A DNA stretch of 64,000 nucleotides from Pseudomonadota bacterium (GCA_023405815.1 JAEXXM010000079.1:1-64000), one strand, 5' to 3'. Positions 51,998 to 59,874 are shown, numbered from the stretch's first letter. Made by a program: numbers and translations. Notes: a model not told the origin generated them from the sequence alone.

Positions 51998-52504
51998 ATG
52001 ATTACTCCCCGCGAATCCCTTGCCGCTTGGCTGCGCGATGCCCATGCCATGGAAGGGCAGGCCGAAACTTTTCTGCAAACGCAGATCGATCGGCTGGAGA
52101 ACTACCCGGAAGCGTTACCCCGGCTGAAGTCACACCTGGAAGAGACGAAGCAGCAGAAGGCGGCGGTCGAGAAGTGTTTGCGGCAGCTCGGCGAGGACAC
52201 TTCCACTCTCAAAGACAGCGCCATGAAGGTTGCCGCCAATTTGCAGGGCATGATGCATGCAATGTCGAGCGACGAGGTCCTCAAGAATGCTCTCGCCAGC
52301 GCCGCCTTCGAGCAATTCGAGGCGGCTTCCTACCGCATGCTGGTTTCGGCCGCTGAAGTGGCAGGCGAGAGCGAGATCGCGCAGACTTGCGAGACCATCA
52401 TGGAGCAGGAAGTTTCGATGGCCGACTGGGCATGGGGCCAGCTGGCCCCGCTAACACAGAAATACCTAGCGCTCGAAGCGGCGGGCGCGGATGCCAAACG
52501 CTAA
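51998..52504 (+). CDS. DUF892 (YciF-like) ferritin-like protein, copy 1
   Basis: 168 residues, four-helix ferritin-like DUF892: SLAAWLRDAHAMEGQAETFL, LKSHLEETKQQKAAVEKCL, FEQFEAASYRMLVSAAEVAG and TCETIMEQEVSMADWAWGQL, with Glu and His at ferritin-like metal positions. These proteins are stress-associated and probably bind iron. A second, more typical DUF892 gene is at 59875-60366. Start ATG 51998 has a GA-rich, weak ribosome site; the upstream EcfG promoter and sRNA may control it. Confidence 0.85.
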   Translation: MITPRESLAAWLRDAHAMEGQAETFLQTQIDRLENYPEALPRLKSHLEETKQQKAAVEKCLRQLGEDTSTLKDSAMKVAANLQGMMHAMSSDEVLKNALASAAFEQFEAASYRMLVSAAEVAGESEIAQTCETIMEQEVSMADWAWGQLAPLTQKYLALEAAGADAKR

Positions 52505-52512
52505 ACTGCTTG

Positions 52513-52538
52513 GGAACTGCCGAGCGGCCGTGGTCATT
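52513..52538 (+). promoter_or_regulatory. EcfG-like promoter with one mismatch (GGAAC-N17-CATT)
   Basis: -10 box ends nine bases before ATG 52547 of the DUF3606 fragment, the same leaderless spacing as at 10475 and 15074. Confidence 0.5.
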
Positions 52539-52546
52539 GACTGGGC

Positions 52547-52618
52547 ATGACAGACGACCCTTCAAAAAAAGCCGCCGATCGCAAGCGGATCGACGTCAGT
52601 CAGGACCATGAGTGCCGC
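52547..52618 (+). pseudogene. DUF3606 gene, 5' fragment
   Basis: MTDDPSKKAADRKRIDVSQD then HECR is the N-terminal third of a DUF3606 protein (usual length 55-65). After CR the family sequence (YWAExFGVT in intact relatives) is lost. The same IDVSxDHECR motif occurs in the other DUF3606 remnant at 55204. Confidence 0.65.
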
Positions 52619-52692
52619 TCTTCCGCTGCGATCTCGTCTTGGACGCTCTGGTCGACGATCCGTAACCGCGGCTGGTGAACGCCGAGATCGAC

Positions 52693-52717
52693 GGAACTTC
52701 GATTGATCTCCAGCGTT
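52693..52717 (+). promoter_or_regulatory. EcfG promoter (GGAAC-N16-CGTT) of sRNA copy 3
   Basis: Perfect match with no protein gene downstream; followed by the structured RNA 52725-52832. Confidence 0.75.
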
Positions 52718-52724
52718 GCGGCCT

Positions 52725-52832
52725 CAAGGAGTGGTTCTCCCCCGTCCCACCTCATCGAGCCCAGCGCCACCTGATCTGGGATGCCCGGCCCGGTTGCCAG
52801 GGTGCCCTCCATAGCTACCGGGTCGGGTCTCT
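52725..52832 (+). ncRNA. EcfG-driven sRNA, GsrN-like family, copy 3
   Basis: Hairpin 1 pairs GGAGTGG (52728-52734) with CCACCTC (52747-52753) around a loop with TCTCCCCCGTC. Hairpin 2 pairs CCCAG (52760-52764) with CTGGG (52776-52780). The terminator-like stem pairs CCCGGCCCGGT (52784-52794) with ACCGGGTCGGG (52817-52827, one mismatch), then TCTCT. About 108 nt. Shares TGCCCGGCCCGGT with copy 4 and the CCCCCGTCCCACCTC stretch with copy 1. Confidence 0.7.
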
Positions 52833-53008
52833 ATTGGATCGTCCGAGGGCCCTGGGAACATCATCGCATGGCGAACGTGAGAGCCCATGGTGGCGGCTCG
52901 CCCACGTCCCCCTACCTTCCGCCATGTTTGCGGGCGCCCCCGGTCTTTCTTAGCCATCCAGCTGAGCTGAGGGCTTTCTGTGGCGGCCGCATCCGTTACA
53001 TTCTCCGC

Positions 53009-53310
53009 GTGCCGACGAAATTCCGCTTCATAGAGCGATCCGCGCCTGTCCTGCGCCGCGAGCCGCCCACAGGGCGCGAGTGGCTGCACGAGGTCAAACA
53101 CGATGGCTGGCGCGCACACAGCTCCACCTCGATGCGGGCAAGGCGATTGTCTACTCCAAGCGCGGCGTCGACCTCACATGCCGCTTCCGGTCGATCGCGG
53201 AGGCCGTGGCCGCACTTCCCTGCCGCTCTGTCATTCTCGACGCCGTCGCGTGCGACGCTGACGGGCAGCCGCATGCATCCGGGCGGACCGGCTGGCGCCC
53301 CAGCGCCGGG
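53009..53310 (+). pseudogene. ATP-dependent DNA ligase (LigD ligase domain) remnant
   Basis: The first frame encodes KFRFIERSAPVLRREPPTGR, EWLHEVKHDGWRA, whose KHDG is the nucleotidyl-Lys motif (KxDG). After an indel near 53118 the next frame continues QLHLDAGKAIVYSKRGVDLT, RFRSIAEAVAALP and SVILDAVACDADG, where E of the usual LDGE motif is lost. It stops after about 100 codons; the rest of the ligase and its partner domains are absent. Ku is not in the window. It was once part of a bacterial NHEJ ligase. Confidence 0.75.
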
Positions 53311-53565
53311 ATTTTTCAGGGAAGCCCCACCATCGAACCGGTGAGACTGCAGGACAGCAGGGTGACGCCAGCCGTGACGATGCGGTCGTCGAGGCCGCGC
53401 GATCTTCGGCCAGTCTAAAAACTCATGTTGGCCGCGAAGCCTTTCCTGGCCCAACGCTGCAAGCCATTCATGCCAAGGAACGAAGTGGAATTTTGGCAGT
53501 TGTAAGCAATAGCGCCATCGCCCGTAGTGGGGCCCATGACCGGCGCCTGTGAATTGAGAGTCCCC

Positions 53566-53640
53566 ATGCACGAAATTATTTACCTTATCGGCCTCGTCGT
53601 CGTCGTGATGTTCGTTCTCGGCCTGCTCGGCGTGCGCTGA
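53566..53640 (+). CDS. 24-residue single-helix membrane peptide
   Basis: MHEIIYLIGLVVVVMFVLGL followed by LGVR: nearly all one membrane helix with a short charged start and an Arg end. Similar very short peptides with an I-x-Y-L-[IV]-G-L-V-V-V start are seen in alphaproteobacteria. It ends 18 bases before the next membrane protein gene and is probably co-transcribed. GAGAG precedes the ATG. Upstream, GGAAC-N16-AGTT (53477-53501) is one mismatch from EcfG. Too short for ordinary gene calling. Confidence 0.6.
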   Translation: MHEIIYLIGLVVVVMFVLGLLGVR

Positions 53641-53658
53641 TCATCAGGAGTAGCGACC

Positions 53659-54564
53659 ATGGTCGAAGTTGTCACAACGCCGGTGCGAGCCGGTGCAAGC
53701 TATGTCGAATGGGGTCCCGTATTCGCAGGTGCGCTGGCCGCAAGCGCTCTCTCATTTGTCTTGTTGACGGCCGGCGGTGCTATTGGCCTCTCGCTGATTT
53801 CTCCGTATGCATCGGAGTCTTACAGCAAAGCCGCTGCCTCCATCGCAGTGTTCTGGTCGTTGGCCGTACCGATTCTCTCCCTCCTCGTTGGCGGGTACAC
53901 CGCCGGGCGTATGCGCGGCGCTTGGGTAGAGGCAAGCCGGGAGGAGGTTCAGTTCCGCGACGGCATGCACGGGCTATTGGTCTGGTCGTTGAGCATCGTT
54001 GCGGGCGGTCTGCTAGCATTCCTCGCCGCAGGGACGGCCGTGAATTCGGGTGTGCAGGTAGCGGCGGGCGCAATGAGCAACCGCGATGCCGTCGTGGCGC
54101 CTGCGATCGACACCATGTTCGCGGCGACAGCCCCGTCACCCGCCGCGACTGACAAGACACAGCCTAGTGTGGCAGCTCCCGCGGCTCAGGCAACCGGAGG
54201 GCGCGTCACGGTAGTCGACAGCGAGACACGCGCCACCCTTGCAAGGACATTGACGGCGGCGGCTGCGGCCGGCCAATTGACTCCCGTCCAAAAGCGCACG
54301 CTGGCGCAAATCGCCTCGGAGCGTACCGGCATTTCGCAGACGGAAGCGGAACAGCGCGTCGATCAGGCGTACAGGGATGCGGCCAGCGCGGTTGATGCGG
54401 CGCGCAAGGGAGCAGTGCTCGCTGGCTTAGCTACCGTAACAGCCTTGCTCGTCGGCCTCTTGGCGGCGTGGTTTGCGGCTCAGAATGGCGGACGCCATCG
54501 CGATGAGAACGTGCCGCCGCGCTTGGTGATATCGCCGACTCTGCGGGGAACGCCGAAAGCATAG
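53659..54564 (+). CDS. Membrane protein of unknown function
   Basis: 301 residues. Four hydrophobic segments (about 21-45, 62-82, 108-128, 250-270). YVEWGPVFAGALAASALSFV and LLVGGYTAGRMRG at the N-terminal half resemble the glycine-zipper style of several alphaproteobacterial envelope proteins. The middle is Ala/Thr-rich with a helical stretch LTPVQKRTLAQIASERTGIS. Start at ATG 53659 after CAGGAG. Function unknown; likely same transcript as the 24-residue peptide. Confidence 0.75.
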   Translation: MVEVVTTPVRAGASYVEWGPVFAGALAASALSFVLLTAGGAIGLSLISPYASESYSKAAASIAVFWSLAVPILSLLVGGYTAGRMRGAWVEASREEVQFRDGMHGLLVWSLSIVAGGLLAFLAAGTAVNSGVQVAAGAMSNRDAVVAPAIDTMFAATAPSPAATDKTQPSVAAPAAQATGGRVTVVDSETRATLARTLTAAAAAGQLTPVQKRTLAQIASERTGISQTEAEQRVDQAYRDAASAVDAARKGAVLAGLATVTALLVGLLAAWFAAQNGGRHRDENVPPRLVISPTLRGTPKA

Positions 54565-54678
54565 GCCCGCCGTCGCTGGCGGCCGTCCAATCTCCGCGCT
54601 GAACACAAGCCGATTGACTTTAGCCGCTGCCACGGCCGAGATCGGTCAGGCCAAATTGTACCAAGAGCTATTACGAGT

Positions 54679-54903
54679 TCAGCCGTCGAGACCGGTGAGC
54701 GCAATAGCCTTAAGCCGCTGCGGGTCACGTTCACCCCGCGCGACAGCCGCCATCACCCGCGTCGCTAGCTGATGCCGAAATCGCTCGTTGTCATCTGGGG
54801 TCGGGAAGAACACTCTCGAGCGCAGCTCTTGCCACGCTTCCTCGCATACGCGTCCCATGAGGGATACGAGTTCGGGGTCGAAGTCGGATTGCGGAACTTG
54901 CAC
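54679..54903 (-). CDS. Small helical protein of unknown function
   Basis: 74 residues: QVPQSDFDPELVSLMGRVCE, EAWQELRSRVFFPTPDDNER and RVMAAVARGERDPQRLKAIA ending LTGLDG. All-helical; it recalls the 78-residue protein at 29677. GGAGGAG just before ATG 54903 supports the start. Function unknown. Confidence 0.65.
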   Translation of the reverse strand: MQVPQSDFDPELVSLMGRVCEEAWQELRSRVFFPTPDDNERFRHQLATRVMAAVARGERDPQRLKAIALTGLDG

Positions 54904-55082
54904 GGCGCTCCTCCTGCAAACCTATACAGGCGGGAGCGCACTCATCTCTCAGCCATCGGCGCCTGCGGGGTCGCGACCGATGATGAGCGCACTATACACC
55001 CTAGAGATGACGCGGCCATCAGCATTTACCGCTGAATACTGTTTCTCGATTGGCGCGCCCAAAACCAACACTCAAGCGGCGC

Positions 55083-55107
55083 GGAACTTTTCTCGGATCG
55101 AAGCGTT
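55083..55107 (+). promoter_or_regulatory. EcfG promoter (GGAAC-N16-CGTT)
   Basis: Perfect match immediately before a short RNA with an excellent terminator. Confidence 0.75.
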
Positions 55108-55113
55108 CAGCAG

Positions 55114-55173
55114 CCACCCCCGACGGGTTTCTCTCGAGCTATCTTGTCCCGGCATCCGTGCCGGGACTTTTTT
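55114..55173 (+). ncRNA. Short EcfG-driven sRNA with strong terminator
   Basis: About 60 nt from the predicted start near 55114. It holds an exposed CCACCCCCGACGGG segment and ends with the perfect stem GTCCCGGCA (55146-55154), loop TCCG, TGCCGGGAC (55159-55167) and six T. No open frame. Promoter and terminator together make this the best-delimited RNA gene in the window. Sequence differs from the GsrN-like family except for the C-rich stretch. Confidence 0.75.
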
Positions 55174-55203
55174 GCCGGGATTGTCTCCTCGCCGTTTGCT
55201 CGG

Positions 55204-55348
55204 CGCGAGCGGATTGACGTCAGCGAAGATCATGAGTGCCGCTAATTGGGCCGAGCGGTTCGGTGTCACCCCCGAGCGCCTCAGGCAGGCTGTTGGAATA
55301 GTCGGCGTCACGTTTGACGACGCCGAGCGAGAGGTAGGTCGGCAGTAG
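55204..55348 (+). pseudogene. DUF3606 gene, 3' part, frame-disrupted
   Basis: One frame gives RERIDVSEDHECR; after an extra base in CGCTAATTGG the next frame gives WAERFGVTPERLRQAVGIVG and VTFDDAEREVGRQ. Together they are a nearly whole DUF3606 protein lacking its first residues. The start codon and ribosome site are not visible, and the upstream sRNA terminator separates it from the nearest promoter. Confidence 0.7.
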
Positions 55349-55460
55349 AGTTCCGCGGCGACCGCCGTGGACACCCGGTTGCGGTTTCTCCGGTGACCGC
55401 GGCCGGGGTTGCGCGCCTCGATGCACGTGGCTCCGCACCGGCACTCCCCCCGAAATCAAT

Positions 55461-55485
55461 GGACCCGCGACTAAACCGCCGCGTT
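55461..55485 (+). promoter_or_regulatory. EcfG-like promoter of sRNA copy 4 (GGACC-N16-CGTT)
   Basis: One mismatch in the -35 element. Spacing and following sequence (CGTTGCGGCCTC) equal those of copy 3. Confidence 0.5.
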
Positions 55486-55492
55486 GCGGCCT

Positions 55493-55592
55493 CGGGGAGC
55501 GTGTCTCCGCGATCAAACTCTCGCGCCCAGCATCGGCCGGTCTGCGCTGCCCGGCCCGGTCGCCTGAGCGCCCAGTGACGGGGGGCCTTTTC
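55493..55592 (+). ncRNA. GsrN-like sRNA family, copy 4 (diverged)
   Basis: Shares GCGGCCTC, CGCCCAGC and GCTGCCCGGCCCGGT with copy 3 in the same order. Ends with a GC-rich stem using GGCCC (55553-55557) and GGGCC (55583-55587) followed by TTTT. The first hairpin is weaker (GGGGAG, GTCTCC) and its C-rich loop is partly lost. It may be a decaying copy, in line with its imperfect promoter. Confidence 0.5.
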
Positions 55593-55744
55593 CCGCAGAA
55601 TGACGGGGCTGCTCGCCCATGCCGCCCCGCTACGTGAGCGACGAGCTTGGGTTACCCGGCAGCATTATCGGCTCTCGGTAATGGTTGCCGGTTTTTTTCT
55701 GCGAGGCTGATCGGGGGCGGGTGGAATGTCTTTAACAACTCGCC

Positions 55745-55939
55745 CTAGGCCGCTTTCCTCTTCGGCACCTTCTTACCCTTCTTGCGCGCTTTCGAGAGCC
55801 CAATAGCAATTGCCTGCTTGCGGCTCTTCACCTTACCGCCTTTGCCTCCCGGACCGCTTTTCGCCTTGCCGCGCTTGTAGCGGTGCATCTCACTTTTTAC
55901 TTCCTTGGACCCTCCGCTGCTTTTCTTCTTCGCGGCCAT
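55745..55939 (-). CDS. DUF6496 basic protein
   Basis: 64 residues, very Lys-rich: AAKKKSSGGSKEVKSEMHRY then GKVKSRKQAIAIGLSKARKK and GKKVPKRKAA. The SRKQAIAIxLSxARKxGxKVP pattern is DUF6496, small histone-like proteins probably bound to DNA. The first ATG is 55939; an in-frame GTG sits three bases before. Confidence 0.8.
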   Translation of the reverse strand: MAAKKKSSGGSKEVKSEMHRYKRGKAKSGPGGKGGKVKSRKQAIAIGLSKARKKGKKVPKRKAA

Positions 55940-55963
55940 CACACGATCCCTTTCAAATCAAGT

Positions 55964-56842
55964 CTAGTGCATTCTGTTTTCGACGGGTTTGTTCTTGAGG
56001 CCGTCATGCGTGTGTTTCAGAGGTAGCGTGGGTTCGGGCTGCTTCCTGACAGCACTCTGTGCCTGCTCGCCAGGCCCTCCCTTGGCAATCGTCGTGCCGC
56101 CATCAGCGAAGATCAGCGCGCCGGTAACAAAGCTCGCCTCATCGGAAGCTAGGAACGCAAAGACGTTTGCCATCTCCTCGGGGGTGCCGCGGCGTCCGAG
56201 CACCGTCCCCGCAAGCGTCTGCTTCTCCATCTGCGCATTCATGGGTCCGGTCTCTTTATGCGTCCATGCGGTATCGATAGGGCCCGGACAGACGCAGCTC
56301 GCGCGCACGCCGTACTTGCCCTGCTCATAGGCGATGCCTCGCATGAATGCGTGCAAGAAGCCTTTGCTGCCGCCGTAAGGCGCAGCGGTCGGCTCTCCGA
56401 CTTCGCCCGCCTCGGAGCCAGTCGAGATCACGACACCGCGCGTCTTCTGGAGAAATGGCAACGCGTACTTCGTCATGAGGAAGGCCGTGCGAATATTGTG
56501 GCGAACTATGTAGTCGAAGTTCTCGACGGAGTGATCCTGACACTCAGCGATTTCAGGAAAGACCCCTGCATTGTTGATGAGGATGTCGACGGTGCCGAAT
56601 GCCTCGACCGCTTTGGCGACGCACTCTTTTGCCTTGAGCTCCTCCGACAGGTCGCCGGTAAAGGCCTCTGCGATACCGCCACGCACGCGGATCACATTCA
56701 CAACGTCGAGGACTGGGTCGTCGGGAAGTCCCGCCGCGATGACACGCGCCCCTTCCACCGCGAACTTATGCGCGATGGCCTCGCCAATGCCAGTGCCGGC
56801 ACCCGTTACGATTGCAACTTTTCCGTCGAGCTTGCCGGTCAT
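55964..56842 (-). CDS. SDR-family oxidoreductase, second copy
   Basis: 292 residues. NAD(P) motif VTGAGTGIGEAIAHKFAVEG, INNAGVFPE, catalytic Ser in VISTGSEAG and YGGSK, then CPGPIDTAWTHKE and FVTGALIFADGGTTIAKGGP. The C-terminal tail is longer than usual. Start at ATG 56842 after CTGGAGGG. Perfect EcfG promoter 28 bases upstream, so it belongs to the stress set. Substrate unknown. Confidence 0.85.
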   Translation of the reverse strand: MTGKLDGKVAIVTGAGTGIGEAIAHKFAVEGARVIAAGLPDDPVLDVVNVIRVRGGIAEAFTGDLSEELKAKECVAKAVEAFGTVDILINNAGVFPEIAECQDHSVENFDYIVRHNIRTAFLMTKYALPFLQKTRGVVISTGSEAGEVGEPTAAPYGGSKGFLHAFMRGIAYEQGKYGVRASCVCPGPIDTAWTHKETGPMNAQMEKQTLAGTVLGRRGTPEEMANVFAFLASDEASFVTGALIFADGGTTIAKGGPGEQAQSAVRKQPEPTLPLKHTHDGLKNKPVENRMH

Positions 56843-56869
56843 TTGAACCCTCCAGTTCAGCTGCAAGCC

Positions 56870-56894
56870 AACGCCAGCCGAAGTTTAGGGTTCC
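56870..56894 (-). promoter_or_regulatory. EcfG promoter (GGAAC-N16-CGTT) of the second SDR gene
   Basis: Perfect match on the minus strand, -10 box 28 bases before ATG 56842. Confidence 0.75.
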
Positions 56895-56951
56895 TGCCGG
56901 CCTCTTCTTGACCTGTAAAAATGGACATGAACGTAATTGCACGTGGGAGGA

Positions 56952-57206
56952 TTATGCGTGCTTGCGTTTCCGGCTGCTGTGGTGACTTGGATGGAGCGCT
57001 TTTCGTGCTTTTGCCGTGACCTGATCCGCCCATGCGCCTCTTGGAGCTTCCATCAAATTGCCTAACGTTGGTGAGTTCTTCTGAGTCTGGCGCGGCCTCG
57101 ATCGCGCGACTGCCGCATTCTCTTTGACCGGATTCTTCAGCACCGCAGTGTGCTGGTTAAGCGCACTTGGCGTCGAAGTGACTCCTCGTCGGTCCAATGA
57201 TTGCAT
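56952..57206 (-). CDS. Small basic hypothetical protein
   Basis: 84 codons from ATG 57206: QSLDRRGVTSTPSALNQHTA, then LMEAPRGAWADQVTAKARKA and a basic end HHSSRKRKHA. No strong ribosome site and no family recognised. Composition is consistent with a DNA- or RNA-binding tail, but the frame could be chance. Confidence 0.3.
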   Translation of the reverse strand: MQSLDRRGVTSTPSALNQHTAVLKNPVKENAAVARSRPRQTQKNSPTLGNLMEAPRGAWADQVTAKARKALHPSHHSSRKRKHA

Positions 57207-57326
57207 TGGCTAGGTCGACCATTTCTTGGCGGCCCAGGGATTAGGAACGTCGTGCATCACAGGACCTCACCTCAGCGTTGCGAGGTAACGATTTGTCGAA
57301 TGGCCCAAGCGCGACTGCGCTACGGC

Positions 57327-57467
57327 CTAGGCCGCAAAGTAGGCCAACAGGGCCAGGATCACGAGCACGTGTGCCGCGAATATAAAGGTATACCGCACGA
57401 AGTTCTTATACGTATCGTAGCGATATTGAAGGTCGGGATCGCTTGCAGGTTCGGCGGGGTAAGCCAT
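57327..57467 (-). CDS. aa3-type cytochrome c oxidase subunit IV-like protein
   Basis: 46 residues: MAYPAEPASDPDLQYRYDTY, then KNFVRYTFIFAAHVLVILAL and LAYFAA. One membrane helix preceded by a Y-x-x-F motif, the pattern of the small bacterial aa3 oxidase subunit IV (PF07835-like). GAGGAG lies before ATG 57467. No other oxidase gene is nearby, so it is an orphan copy. Confidence 0.7.
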   Translation of the reverse strand: MAYPAEPASDPDLQYRYDTYKNFVRYTFIFAAHVLVILALLAYFAA

Positions 57468-57648
57468 TTTGGTCTCCTCAAGCCCATTCCCACTCCGGAA
57501 CACACTCAAGCCGGAATGCACGGCGCGCCGCGTGGTTCCCCAGGAAACTGCCGGCACGCCACGTGGCTAAGCCTCAAAGGTTCTAGCGTCAGGAGAACTG
57601 CCAGCCCCATGAGCGACGCTCTCCTTATCTCGGAGCGCCGTGCGAACT

Positions 57649-58030
57649 TCATCGACGCGGTTTTCCGGTTGGCTCGGAGACGCCTTCAAGCGCGGACTTC
57701 GCGGCTTCCGGCTCGTCGCGCCCGAGATCGGCCAGCGCGACCACACCGACGAGGCGCTTGTCGCGGTTGACCACCGGCGGCCAACGGACCTAGCGCTCGG
57801 CCATGCAATTGGCGGCTTCCTGCACGTTGTCCTCCTCGAAGCAGTAGTAGATCGGTCCAACATCACCTCGCGTACCGTCGTAGCGGCTGGACTGCGATCC
57901 TCGGCCACGGCCCACATGGCAATGTCGCGGTCGGTCACCATGCCCATCAGCCTGTCGTTTTCCACGACCGGGAGCGCACCGATATCGTCGGCGCGCATTT
58001 TCTTGGCGGCATCCGCTGTTGCCTGCGGCC
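57649..58030 (-). pseudogene. CBS-domain protein, frame-disrupted and truncated
   Basis: Reading from 58030: ATADAAKKMRADDIGALPVV, GMVTDRDIAMWAVAED and TTVREVMLDRS, then in another frame IYYCFEEDNVQEAANCMAER, WPPVVNRDKRLVGVVALADL and EGVSEPTGKPRR. These are two CBS motifs of a stress-type CBS protein. The first strand of the domain is missing where a sugar-dehydrogenase fragment abuts on the other strand. At least two indels. Confidence 0.7.
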
Positions 58031-58034
58031 GGAT

Positions 58035-58383
58035 TGGAGATCAGGGTCTTGAAGATTTGCAGGTCATCTTCAGGCAGAAGCCGAAGGTGGACGGACCCAA
58101 TCATTGGGGCTGCCGCCTCGTCTTCGCACGCGACGGCACGCTGTTCGTGACCCTCGGCGAGCGGTTCAGATCCGGCGCAGGATCTCTCCACCCATCTCGG
58201 CAAAATCGTGCGCATCAACACCGACGGCTCGGTGCCGCCTTCGCCGGCCGCAAGGACGCGCTCCCGGAAATCTGGTGCTATGGACACCGCAACATCGGGG
58301 GCGCAGCCATTCACCCAGAAACCGACGTGCTCTGGGCGCATGAGATGGGACCGAAGGTCGGCGACGAACTGAACATCCCATGA
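58035..58383 (+). pseudogene. PQQ-dependent sugar dehydrogenase fragment
   Basis: IFRQKPKVDGPNHWGCRLVF, ARDGTLFVTLGER, then in another frame AQDLSTHLGKIVRINTDGSV, then back to DALPEIWCYGHRNIGGAAIH, PETDVLWAHEMGPKVGDELN. This is the middle of a soluble aldose sugar dehydrogenase with the catalytic His segment GHRNxxG. Both ends are missing. It meets the CBS remnant head-on, marking a rearrangement junction near 58030. Confidence 0.7.
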
Positions 58384-58517
58384 GGAGCGGCTCGCGATGG
58401 GGCACCCGCATTGGCAAGGCGGGGCTGTCCGAGCCCGGCTCAGTCGGCGGCAAAAGTGGATTAAGGCGACATGCCCGATATCACGCCCGGCATCAATCAT
58501 GCGACACGTATTGGGCC

Positions 58518-59139
58518 TCAACTACCTTCGTCTGGAATTTGCAGAGCGGTCCCACACGCTTTGCAGTGCACTGCGTCAGCGTCATGATGATGGAGATGAA
58601 GCGCCCGAAGGTGCCCTGCAAAGTGATGTCACCAAAGCCGTCGTCATCAGCGCCGTCACCGTGAAGTAGACTGCGTCGACGTAGTTATTGATGCCGGGTT
58701 TCGCCCGCACTGGCTCGCGTAAACGATGCCACTCGTGATGAACAGGAATACGCGGGGTTCACTGTGGCGAGAATGACCTCCTCGTTGCCGCGGAACCAGC
58801 GGCCGTCTTGCCGGAGCCGGGCGACAAGCTGGTACGTGTGCACCAGTCGTATGGTGCGCAGAATGTGCAGGAAGCCCGCCGCTTCGCCGGCTATGGGCGC
58901 GAGGAACGAGACGATCACGTCCATATCCGCGAGCGACGCTGGATGGAGCACCTCGGCTGATCGTTAATCGCGCCAAGAAATCGGCGAGTATGACGGGGCC
59001 GAAGGTGACATCGAGCCGCTCCAGCAGGGGCGTGTTGGGCACAAAGGCCATAGCGGAAGCGCTGAGCTGGGCGCGCCTCGGACTCGTAGAGGTACCGGAG
59101 CTTGTCGACGGTGTCCTTCGGGTTCTGCTTCTACATGGC
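58518..59139 (-). pseudogene. Potassium/ion channel protein, frame-disrupted
   Basis: Frames in order on the minus strand: KQNPKDTVDKLRYLYESEAR, LERLDVTFGPVILADFLARL, then MDVIVSFLAPIAGEAAGFLH, ILRTIRLVHTYQLVARLRQD, VFLFITSGIVYASQCGRNP, a pore-like VYFTVTALMTT and a zinc-ribbon-like HCKACGTALQIPDEGS end. This is a voltage-gated-type two-domain channel of about 230 residues with at least four indels and a TAG directly after the likely ATG. The pore filter (normally TVGYGD or TTGFGD) is not intact. It keeps a perfect EcfG promoter. Confidence 0.65.
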
Positions 59140-59170
59140 GCGCGCCCAGAGGCCTATCGGTCGAGGCCAA

Positions 59171-59195
59171 AACGGACATAACATCTGAGCGTTCC
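59171..59195 (-). promoter_or_regulatory. EcfG promoter (GGAAC-N16-CGTT) of the broken channel gene
   Basis: Perfect match on the minus strand, about 32 bases before the likely former ATG near 59139. Confidence 0.65.
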
Positions 59196-59455
59196 GACGT
59201 GCGAGTCTGTCCACTGTCGTTGAGAATCTCAATTTGAAGCGGCGGCCGCAGTCTAGCTTATGCTAACGCCCAATCGCAGCCCCTCACCTGCCATGGCTAC
59301 GCCGTCTTGAGCCCACGGAACAGTTGAGATGGCGGAGGGTGACATCTGACAGCTCCGCCGGCGGGCTTCGCCACGACAGCCTTCGGAGCGGCAGCCACAA
59401 CCAGATGCCGGCCACAAGCATGTCGTGACCGGCCTCATGCACATCTGGACCAGAG

Positions 59456-59725
59456 CTACGGCGTTCTCGGCTCGGTTGTGGGATTGGGCGTGGGTATTGC
59501 CGGCGACGTTGAGGGCACGGGCGTCGGCTCAACGGCTCTCACTGATGGTCCAGTGTTCGTCTTGCTGCCCTGCCAAGGGTTAGTCGTCGGCATGAACAGC
59601 GCGAAGATGGCGACGACGACGGCGACTGCCACCAGAAGCGGTAGCCAGGCGCCTGCAAACGAGGACGACGTCCACCGACCGAGGTCCGGATCGAGTGGGT
59701 CGTTAGGTCTGTCGTAAAGAGCCAT
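59456..59725 (-). CDS. Small membrane protein with Pro/Thr tail (paralog 2)
   Basis: 89 residues: MALYDRPNDPLDPDLGRW, one helix (WLPLLVAVAVVVAIFALFMP), then MPTTNP and PSVRAVEPTPVPSTSPAIP. Clear paralog of the protein at 32995-33267 with the same leader bases GAGGAAACC before the ATG. Single gene, function unknown. Confidence 0.7.
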   Translation of the reverse strand: MALYDRPNDPLDPDLGRWTSSSFAGAWLPLLVAVAVVVAIFALFMPTTNPWQGSKTNTGPSVRAVEPTPVPSTSPAIPTPNPTTEPRTP

Positions 59726-59874
59726 GGTTTCCTCTCATGTTCTGAAAAGTCGACGGCGACTGCCGAGGGGGAGCCACCCGGGGCGTTGACGGGTGAGCAT
59801 CCAGACCCTACGGCCTCAAGTCGTCTACCTTCCAAGCTTGGTGTGCTCGCCAGACTTCCGAGCTCACCTGACTT

